From assembly GCF_009932335.1 (NCBI RefSeq), contig NZ_BLJF01000002.1:62001-126000 (forward strand): a stretch of 64,000 bases of DNA. The letters run 5' to 3'. How positions within the stretch are numbered: position 1 is the stretch's first letter; every line of letters starts with the position of its first letter. Below are positions 18,054 to 24,487 of this stretch, piece after piece. The position numbers were made by a program, and so were the translations under genes. Origin of the DNA: Pseudomonas asiatica (lineage in GTDB: Bacteria > Pseudomonadota > Gammaproteobacteria > Pseudomonadales > Pseudomonadaceae). Under the pieces are notes generated by a model. It was not told the DNA's origin. It worked only from the letters and a program-made list of their open reading frames with translations, and did not search any database.

Positions 18054-18334
18054 TGAACGCCCCGCAAGCTATTCGCAACATGCGCGGGCCCGGGCAACTG
18101 GTGCTGCAATGGCAAGACGGCGAACACAGCCTCAGCCATGCCCGCCTGCGCGGTGCTTGCCCCTGTTCACAATGCCGAACGGCACGGCTGCAGGGGAGCA
18201 TCAGTCTGGTGCGCGATGATGTGCGCGTGGTGCAAATCGAGCCGCAAGGATATGGCGTGCAGCTGGTGTTCAGCGATGGGCATGAACGGGGTATCTACCC
18301 TTGGGCTTACCTGCGTGACCTGATTGCCCTGTGA
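18053..18334 (+). CDS. DUF971 (GBBH-like N-terminal domain) protein
   Basis: A 93-residue protein that is essentially one DUF971 domain. RLRGACPCSQCRTA carries three closely spaced Cys, as in the zinc-binding N-terminal domain of gamma-butyrobetaine hydroxylase. YPWAYLRDL near the end is the other family hallmark. Freestanding copies and fusions to Mrp/NBP35-type iron-sulfur carriers are known, so a role in metal or Fe-S handling for the adjacent ferredoxin is a reasonable inference, not a demonstrated one. The start overlaps the HEAT gene stop as TGATG. It is the last gene of the operon. Confidence 0.9.
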   Translation: MNAPQAIRNMRGPGQLVLQWQDGEHSLSHARLRGACPCSQCRTARLQGSISLVRDDVRVVQIEPQGYGVQLVFSDGHERGIYPWAYLRDLIAL

Positions 18335-18394
18335 GTCTTCTTCGCGGGCATTCGCTGTCGCATAGAGACCTGAATTCGCAAGCGGTCCGCGTAC

Positions 18395-18522
18395 CCTGTG
18401 GGAGCGGCTTTAGCCGCGAAGAATCCAACGCGGTGCATGGCACCGGCTGCGCCGGTGTTCGCGGCTAAAGCCGCTCCCACACGGTGTAGTTCTATGAGGA
18501 GGGGCATGCCCGCTCCCACAGG
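18395..18522. repeat. REP pair plus a third partial REP
   Basis: An inverted pair of the GCGGCTTTAGCCGCGAA type occupies 18395-18484. A third, single element containing GGGGCATGCCCGCTCCCACA follows at 18501-18522, next to the atsC stop. The cluster separates two convergent operons. Confidence 0.8.
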
Positions 18523-18523
18523 C

Positions 18524-19387
18524 TCAGAGCGCAATCAGCTCCGGCCTCAACCCTTCGACCCGGCGCACCGGCGGCGTCAGGTAGCCGCCATCCCCGGTGA
18601 CCTGGTGCAGCACCTTCTCCCGCAGCTCGTGAAGTGCCGCGCCCGTACGCAACCGTGGGTGTGGCAGGTCGATCTCCACCACCGACTTGATCCGCCCCGG
18701 GCGCGGTTCCAGAACCACCACCCGGTCGGCCAGGTAGGTGGCCTCTTCGGCGTCATGGGTGACCAGCAGCGTGGTGATGCCTGCACGTTCGCGAATAGCC
18801 AGCAGCTCGTCCTGCAGTTGCTGGCGGGTAAGCGCATCCAGCGCGCCGAACGGCTCGTCGAGCAGCAGGATACGCGGGCTGGCTACCAGGCCTCGGGCGA
18901 TCGCCACGCGCTGGGCCATGCCGCCGGACAGCTGGTGTGGGTAGGCTGACTCGAAGCCGACCAGCCCCACCAGTTGCACGAACTCGTGTACCCGCCGCGC
19001 GCGCTCACCCTGGGTGAGCGGTTCGTTGACCAGGCCCAGGGCAATGTTCTGTTCCACGCTCAGCCAGGGGAACAGCCGGTGCTCCTGAAACACGATGCCG
19101 CGTTCGCTACCAATGCCGCTGACAGTGTGGCCGTCCACACGGATGTTGCCGCTGTAGTCGGTATCCAGCCCCACCAGCAGGCGCAGCAGAGTAGATTTGC
19201 CACAGCCGGAAGCACCAACGATGGCGATGAATTCGCCTTGGTTGATCGACAGGTTGAAGTTGCGGATGGCTTCCAGCGGCTGGCCATCGACGCTGAACAC
19301 TTTGCCGACCCCCTCGAAGCTGACCAGGGGTGGGGTGGCATCGGGCTGGTTGGCCGCGTGCAGGTGCGAGGTGTTGAAGGCGTTCAT
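18524..19387 (-). CDS. atsC: AtsC-like sulfate-ester ABC transporter ATP-binding protein
   Basis: A 287-residue ATPase of the SsuB/TauB group with Walker A GASGCGKST, signature QLSGGMAQR, Walker B ILLLDEP and H-loop VTHDAEEA. The start at 19387 overlaps the atsB stop as ATGA. It lies next to a fused permease gene and opposite a binding protein and an alkylsulfatase-type dioxygenase gene. As recalled, this is the arrangement of the ats locus of P. putida S-313 for uptake of aliphatic sulfate esters. The symbol rests on that synteny and on family membership. Confidence 0.85.
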   Translation of the reverse strand: MNAFNTSHLHAANQPDATPPLVSFEGVGKVFSVDGQPLEAIRNFNLSINQGEFIAIVGASGCGKSTLLRLLVGLDTDYSGNIRVDGHTVSGIGSERGIVFQEHRLFPWLSVEQNIALGLVNEPLTQGERARRVHEFVQLVGLVGFESAYPHQLSGGMAQRVAIARGLVASPRILLLDEPFGALDALTRQQLQDELLAIRERAGITTLLVTHDAEEATYLADRVVVLEPRPGRIKSVVEIDLPHPRLRTGAALHELREKVLHQVTGDGGYLTPPVRRVEGLRPELIAL

Positions 19388-20973
19388 GCGGTTCTCCAGC
19401 GCGTGGCGCGCGATTCGAGGCGTTGTCCAAGGGTGCCGAGCAGGGCGCCGACCAGGCCGATCAGCAGCATGGCGGCCATTACCTGGTCCATGCGGAACAG
19501 CTGCTGGGCGCCGATCATCAGGCTGGCGATGCCTCCGTCCGAGGGCATGAAGTATTCGGCACCGATGGTGCCCAGCCAGGCGTAGATCAGCGACAGGCGC
19601 AGGCCGGCAAAAATGGCCGGGGCTGCGCCGGGTAGCACCAGCAGCCGCAGGCGTTGCCACAGGTTCAGGCGCAGGGTGCGCGCCGCTTCGCCCAGCTGTG
19701 GCGAGAGGCTGGCGATACCGCGCTGGGTGGCGATCAGCAACGGGAAGAACGCAGCCATGCCGACGAATACCTGCTTGGCCCCTTCACCCAGGCCGAACCA
19801 GGCTGTGAGCAGCGGCACCCAGGCAAACAGCGCCACCTGACGCAACGCCGACAGGCTAGGCTCGAAGATACGTTCGGCATTGGCCGAAAGCCCCAACAGC
19901 AAACCGGCCAGCAGGCCAGCGCTACCGCCCAGCAGCAAGCCGGCCAAAGCGCGCTGCAGGCTCAGCAGCAAGGCTTGCGGCAGCGAACCATCGGCCAGGC
20001 CGGTCAGCAGGGTGCGCAACACTTCAAGTGGTGAGGTCAGGATGTTGCTGTCTACCCAGCCCAAACTGCTACTGAACTGCCACAGGGCCAACAGTGCCAG
20101 TGGCAGCAGCAGGCTTTGCCAACCCCGCGGCACGGGGCCACGGTGCTGCTCCCCTGTGGCCGCTTGCGGCCAGTACAGCAGGCGCTTTTCCAGGGCCGAG
20201 AAGCCGCGCTCCAGCAGTGCGCCGACCAGGCCGATCACCAGGATGCACAGCAGCACCAGGTCGAGCATGAACAGCTGCCGTCCCCACACCATCAGGTAGC
20301 CAATCCCTTCGCTGGAGGCCAGCAGTTCGACCGCCAGCAGCGAGGTCCAGCCGGTGGCCAGGGCGAGGCGTACGCCGGTGAGGAAGGCGGGCAGGGCAGC
20401 CGGTAGCAGCAGGCGCAGGAACAGTAGATGGCGAGGCAGGCGCAGCACCGCAGCGGCCTCTCGCAGCTTGGGCTGGGCATCGCGTACACCGACCAGCGTG
20501 TGCAAGGTGACGGGGACCACCACGGCTTTCACCAGCACCACCAGCTTGAGCAACTCGCCGATCCCGAAGAACAGCATGAACAACGGGATCCAGGCCAGGG
20601 TAGGAATCTGTGCCAGCGCCACGAAGGTCGGCAGCACCAGCGTTTGCGCCCGCCGCGAAGCTCCCAGCCAAACACCCAGCAGCAACCCGCTGCCGATGCC
20701 GACCGCCAGCCCCCAGAACAACCGCTGCAAGCTTATCCACAGGTGCCCCCACAGCTCGCCGGAGCCAAACTCCACCGCGCTCTGCCAAACCAATGCTGGC
20801 GCCGGCAGAATCTGCTCGCTCATCCAGTGCTCCCGGCTGGCCACTACCCACAGCACGGCAATTGCTGCAGGCACCAGGTATGCGAGGCCTTTGTAGGAGC
20901 GGCCTTGTGTCGCGATAGGGCCGCACAGCGGCCCCCGGAGCCACCTCCGATTCCTGCTCAGAATTCCATTCAT
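19384..20973 (-). CDS. atsB: AtsB-like fused (double-length) ABC permease
   Basis: A 529-residue membrane protein containing two complete permease units in tandem (about 30-270 and 285-525). Each unit has its own EAA loop: LREAAAVLRLPRHLLFLRLL in the first and LGEAARTLRLNLWQRLRLLV in the second. Most sulfonate and taurine permeases are single units that dimerise, so here the dimer is covalently fused, as recalled for AtsB of S-313. Residues 13-29 are translated from a REP element. If translation instead began at the GTG of residue 34, the REP would be upstream of the gene. It is the first gene of a two-gene operon with atsC. Confidence 0.88.
   Translation of the reverse strand: MNGILSRNRRWLRGPLCGPIATQGRSYKGLAYLVPAAIAVLWVVASREHWMSEQILPAPALVWQSAVEFGSGELWGHLWISLQRLFWGLAVGIGSGLLLGVWLGASRRAQTLVLPTFVALAQIPTLAWIPLFMLFFGIGELLKLVVLVKAVVVPVTLHTLVGVRDAQPKLREAAAVLRLPRHLLFLRLLLPAALPAFLTGVRLALATGWTSLLAVELLASSEGIGYLMVWGRQLFMLDLVLLCILVIGLVGALLERGFSALEKRLLYWPQAATGEQHRGPVPRGWQSLLLPLALLALWQFSSSLGWVDSNILTSPLEVLRTLLTGLADGSLPQALLLSLQRALAGLLLGGSAGLLAGLLLGLSANAERIFEPSLSALRQVALFAWVPLLTAWFGLGEGAKQVFVGMAAFFPLLIATQRGIASLSPQLGEAARTLRLNLWQRLRLLVLPGAAPAIFAGLRLSLIYAWLGTIGAEYFMPSDGGIASLMIGAQQLFRMDQVMAAMLLIGLVGALLGTLGQRLESRATRWRTA
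20887..20937 (-). repeat. single REP element overlapping the atsB 5' coding end
   Basis: The minus strand reads GGGCCGCTGTGCGGCCC followed by TATCGCGACACAAGGCCGCT and CCTACAAAGG. This is the same unit that occurs as inverted pairs at 33165-33268 and 42852-42955. Here it is alone and in frame within the predicted N-terminus of AtsB. Confidence 0.8.
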
Positions 20974-21270
20974 CGGCCATCTCTCAAGACGTTGTTAGAT
21001 TATTCATTTATGGAATTAAAAATTCTGAAAAATGACTTTCAAGAGATAAGAGCATGCGTTTCATGCATACGGAAGCCCCCCGCCGTTGCGTTTTCCTCAT
21101 ATTTTCCATGCGCTTTTCGCAAGCCAGTCGCAGGCCCGCATGCCGCCTGATTTATGCCATTCAGTTACTGAAGAATGAATTTTCTGTCTTTGTAGGTTCT
21201 AGCCAGACCTGCCTAGCTTCTGGCCAAAGCGCCGGCCATCGCCGGTGGCAGCCTGCCAAGGAGCCTTGCC
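20974..21270. promoter_or_regulatory. divergent atsBC / atsRK control region with LysR-type box
   Basis: A 297-base AT-rich gap between divergent operons. ATTC-N7-GAAT at 21002-21016 is a dyad containing T-N11-A, the usual LysR-family box, about 30 bases before the atsB start. GAATTAAAAAT at 21013-21023 recurs upstream of sftP at 24381-24391. SftR is the natural candidate to bind and CysB is an alternative. No convincing -35/-10 pair was chosen. Confidence 0.5.
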
Positions 21271-22308
21271 ATGAAAATCCCGCTGCGCCACCTGATCACC
21301 GCCCTTGGGCTGGCCTTCACCCTCAGCGCCCACGCAGCTGAACCGGCCAAGCCAGCAAGCATCCGCATCGCCGTGCCCGACCTCAGCGCGGGCAGCAAGC
21401 CCAGCGCCGGTGGCGTGGTCGACGTGCTGCGTGACCAGCAACTGCTGGAGAAGGAATTCGCCAAGGACGGCATTCGCATCGACTGGCACTTCTTCAAGGG
21501 CGCCGGGCCGGTGGTGAACGAAGCGTTGGCCAACGGCCAGGCCGATTTCGCCTACCTCGGCGACCTGGCCGCCATCGTCGGCAAGGCCAATGGCCTGGAT
21601 ACCCGCGTGCTGTCGGCGGGGGTACGTGGGGTGAAGAGCTACCTGGGCGTGGTGCCCGGTTCCGGCATCAAGACCCTGCACGACCTCAAAGGCAAGCGCG
21701 TGGCGGTGTTCCGTGGCACCGCCAACCAGCTGTCGTTCGCCAGCGCCCTGGCCAGCCAGGGGCTTAGCGAGCGCGAGCTGAAGGTGATCAACCTGGACTT
21801 CAACGCCGCCAATGCCGCACTGGCCGCCAAGCAGATCGACGCCACCTGGGGCCTGTCCAACCTGCTGTCGCTGCGCGAGCGCGGGCTGGTAGAGCTACCG
21901 GTCAACTCGCGTGATCTGGAAGGAGCCGGCAGTACCCAGGCGGTACTGCTGTGCACTGGCGATTTCATCCGCAAATACCCCGAGCTGGTGCAGCGCCTGG
22001 TCAATGCCCAGCAACAGGCCAGCGCCTGGCTGCGCGACGAACACAACCGCGAGGCCTATGTCGAGCTGGTGGCCAGCAATGCCAACTGGCCGCGCAGCAT
22101 CCTCAATGACGACCTGGCCAAGGAAGACCTGGCCCATTACTTCGATCCACGGCTGGACGCCGAATTCGTCGGCCAGTTGCAACAGGGTGTGGACCTGGCC
22201 GCCAAGGAGCGCCTGATCCGCCGTGGCTTCCAGGTGGCCGACTGGATCGAACCACGTTTCCTCGATGTTGCGCTGCAACAAAAACAGGCCGTGCAGGCCG
22301 CCCGCTGA
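21271..22308 (+). CDS. atsR: AtsR-like sulfate-ester ABC transporter substrate-binding protein
   Basis: A 345-residue periplasmic binding protein. The signal peptide ends SAHAA at about residue 23. The rest is an SsuA/NMT1-type fold with IRIAVPDLSAGSKPSAGG, then QADFAYLGDLAAI and GKRVAVFRGTANQLSFASAL. It contains only the initiator Met and a single Cys, consistent with synthesis under sulfur starvation. It is followed 38 bases later by atsK and divergent from atsBC, which together make a complete importer for sulfate esters with its intracellular enzyme. Confidence 0.87.
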   Translation: MKIPLRHLITALGLAFTLSAHAAEPAKPASIRIAVPDLSAGSKPSAGGVVDVLRDQQLLEKEFAKDGIRIDWHFFKGAGPVVNEALANGQADFAYLGDLAAIVGKANGLDTRVLSAGVRGVKSYLGVVPGSGIKTLHDLKGKRVAVFRGTANQLSFASALASQGLSERELKVINLDFNAANAALAAKQIDATWGLSNLLSLRERGLVELPVNSRDLEGAGSTQAVLLCTGDFIRKYPELVQRLVNAQQQASAWLRDEHNREAYVELVASNANWPRSILNDDLAKEDLAHYFDPRLDAEFVGQLQQGVDLAAKERLIRRGFQVADWIEPRFLDVALQQKQAVQAAR

Positions 22309-22345
22309 ACCCCGAAAACCCGACAATGACCGCAAGGACACGACC

Positions 22346-23251
22346 ATGAGCAATGCCGCCCTGGCCACCGCGCCACAAACCCTCGAACTCGACATCCACC
22401 CGGTTGCCGGCCGCATCGGTGCCGAAATTCGCGGGGTGAAATTGTCCGCCGACCTTGATGCCGCCACCCTCGACGCCATCCAGGCCGCGCTGGTGAAGCA
22501 CAAGGTGATCTTCTTCCGTGGCCAGACCCACCTGGATGACCAAACCCAGGAAGCTTTCGCCAAGTTGCTCGGTGAGCCGGTCGCCCACCCTACCGTGCCG
22601 GTGGTGGATGGCACCAGCTACCTGTTGCAGCTCGATGGTGCCGAAGGTCAGCGGGCCAACTCCTGGCATACCGACGTGACCTTCGTCGACGCCTACCCCA
22701 AGGCCTCGATCCTGCGCAGCGTGGTGGCGCCGGCATCCGGTGGTGACACCGTGTGGGCCAACACCGCCACGGCCTACCAGGAGCTGCCCGAGCCGCTGCG
22801 CGAGCTGGCCGACAAGCTATGGGCGGTGCACAGCAACGAATACGACTACGCCAGCGTGAAGCCCGATGTGGACCAGGCCAAGCTGGAGCGCTATCGCAAA
22901 GTGTTCACCTCCACGGTGTACGAGACCGAGCACCCGGTGGTGCGCGTGCATCCGATCAGTGGCGAGCGGGTGCTGCAGCTGGGGCATTTTGTAAAGCGCA
23001 TCAAAGGTTATTCGCTGGCGGATTCGCAACACCTGTTCGCGGTGCTGCAAGGGCATGTGACGCGTCTGGAGAACACCGTTCGCTGGCGCTGGCAGGCGGG
23101 GGACGTGGCGATCTGGGATAACCGCGCGACGCAGCATTATGCGGTGGATGATTACGGGACCCAGCCGCGGGTGGTGCGGCGGGTGACCCTGGCGGGTGAG
23201 GTACCGGTCGGGGTGGATGGCCAGTTGAGCCGCACCACGCGTAAAGGCTGA
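22346..23251 (+). CDS. atsK: AtsK-like Fe(II)/2-oxoglutarate alkylsulfatase (sulfate ester dioxygenase)
   Basis: A 301-residue cytoplasmic dioxygenase of the TauD family. The metal-binding facial triad is visible: His108 and Asp110 in NSWHTDVTF, and the distal His in NRATQHYAVDDY. The 2-oxoglutarate-binding Arg follows in RVVRRV. The length and these positions agree with the S-313 enzyme AtsK as I remember it. AtsK oxidises the carbon next to the ester oxygen of medium-chain alkyl sulfates, giving an aldehyde and sulfate. The protein has no Cys and no Met beyond the initiator. ATG at 22346 gives the family length. A longer upstream frame overlaps atsR. Confidence 0.92.
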   Translation: MSNAALATAPQTLELDIHPVAGRIGAEIRGVKLSADLDAATLDAIQAALVKHKVIFFRGQTHLDDQTQEAFAKLLGEPVAHPTVPVVDGTSYLLQLDGAEGQRANSWHTDVTFVDAYPKASILRSVVAPASGGDTVWANTATAYQELPEPLRELADKLWAVHSNEYDYASVKPDVDQAKLERYRKVFTSTVYETEHPVVRVHPISGERVLQLGHFVKRIKGYSLADSQHLFAVLQGHVTRLENTVRWRWQAGDVAIWDNRATQHYAVDDYGTQPRVVRRVTLAGEVPVGVDGQLSRTTRKG

Positions 23252-23258
23252 TATCGCC

Positions 23259-23375
23259 GGGGCCGCTTTGCGGCCCTATCGCCGGCAAGCCAGCTCCCAC
23301 AGGTACATCACAGGCCAGAAGGCTGCGGTGATCTTGTGGGAGCTGGCTTGCCGGCGATTCGGGGGCAAAGCCCCC
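23259..23375. repeat. REP pair (inverted), CGCCGGCAAGCCAGC type
   Basis: GGGGCCGCTTTGCGGCCC plus the CGCCGGCAAGCCAGCTCCCA arm faces its inverse, which ends in GGGGGCAAAGCCCCC. It sits between convergent atsK and sftR and may serve as their common 3' boundary. Confidence 0.8.
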
Positions 23376-23380
23376 GTCAG

Positions 23381-24295
23381 CTAAAACTCGGTATCGCAGG
23401 CAATCAACTGCCTGACCAGCCCCTGAGCCAACGGCGATAGCCCATACCCCACCCGGCTCACCACCCCATAACGGGTATAGAACGCTTCTTCCTGCTCCAC
23501 CGTCAGGTCGGCCAGCTGCAATGCCACCAATCCCCCGTCACGCTGATACGGCCGCAAGTTGGCATTGCAGGCAATGCCGATGGTGTCCGAATGCATCACC
23601 ACATTCAGCAGTGCATAGCCGTGCTCGCACTCTACCGTCGGCAGAAAATCCTGCCGCCCGCTGAGGTCGCTGAGGATCTTGCGGATGTTCGGCGGGCGGA
23701 AGGTCGTGGCCAGGGGGTATTCGAACAGGTCACGTGCCCGCACGCTCTCGCGCCCGGTCAACGGGTGCCCGACGCGGCAGCAGAAGTGCCAGCGCTGCGG
23801 CGCCAGCCTGTGCACCTGGTAGTCCGGGTCAGACTCGAACTGGCGGGTGTCGGCGACGAAGAACTCGATCTCCTCGGCAACCAGCTTGCGGTTCAGCGCC
23901 TGCCAGTTATCCACCTGGAAGCAGGTACGTGCCGCGGGGTATTCGGCGACGAAGCGTGCCACCGCCCGCGGTACCAAACCCCCTGCCGGCGCCGGGCCGG
24001 AGCCAAAGCGTACAACGCCGGTAGTGGCACCATTGAACTGGTGGATCTCGTTGACCAGGTTGTGCGCCCCATGCACCAGCCGCCGCGAATGCTCCAGCAC
24101 CAGCAGGCCCTGGCGAGTCGGCGCCAGCTCCTTGCTGGCGCGGTCGACCAGGCGGCAGCCGATGTTGTGCTCGAGGGTCTGGATGCTGCGGCTGAACGCT
24201 GATTGCGACAGGTTCACCGCAGCGGCCGCAGCAACGAAGCTGCGGTGCTCGACAAGGGCAATGTAGTGACGCAGCTGACGGAGATCGATATGCAT
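23381..24295 (-). CDS. sftR: SftR-like LysR family transcriptional regulator
   Basis: A 304-residue LysR regulator. The N-terminal winged helix (about 1-65) reads LRQLRHYIALVEHRSFVAAA, then NLSQSAFSRSIQTLE. A two-lobed effector domain follows, with LGSGP-like FGSGPAPAGGLVPRAVARF. It lies between atsRK and sftP-astA and is divergent from sftP. In P. putida S-313 the regulator at this position, SftR, controls sulfate-ester genes in response to arylsulfate-type inducers (recalled). The symbol depends on this synteny. The intergenic region holds AT-rich dyads that could be its sites. Confidence 0.85.
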   Translation of the reverse strand: MHIDLRQLRHYIALVEHRSFVAAAAAVNLSQSAFSRSIQTLEHNIGCRLVDRASKELAPTRQGLLVLEHSRRLVHGAHNLVNEIHQFNGATTGVVRFGSGPAPAGGLVPRAVARFVAEYPAARTCFQVDNWQALNRKLVAEEIEFFVADTRQFESDPDYQVHRLAPQRWHFCCRVGHPLTGRESVRARDLFEYPLATTFRPPNIRKILSDLSGRQDFLPTVECEHGYALLNVVMHSDTIGIACNANLRPYQRDGGLVALQLADLTVEQEEAFYTRYGVVSRVGYGLSPLAQGLVRQLIACDTEF

Positions 24296-24374
24296 TTTTT
24301 ACATTGAAACTTTCGGTCGAATGCAATTGCTGACAAGGGTTAGCCCCCTTATAAAGGGAGTCACTTATTCCACA

Positions 24375-24395
24375 AAATATGAATTAAAAATATTT
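24375..24395. promoter_or_regulatory. candidate SftR site in the sftR/sftP divergent region
   Basis: AAATAT-N9-ATATTT forms a dyad, and its spacer contains GAATTAAAA of the GAATTAAAAAT shared with the ats divergent region. A TTATTC precedes it, as at the ats site. GCAATTGC at 24323-24330 is a further small palindrome. All are candidates only. Confidence 0.4.
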
Positions 24396-24487
24396 ATATC
24401 GCCGAAAAGAATATAAGCCCGACTGACCGCGATTCGGTTCCGCCAACGGAAATGCTCGCCAGGGCCCATGCCTCAAGGAGCATTTGC

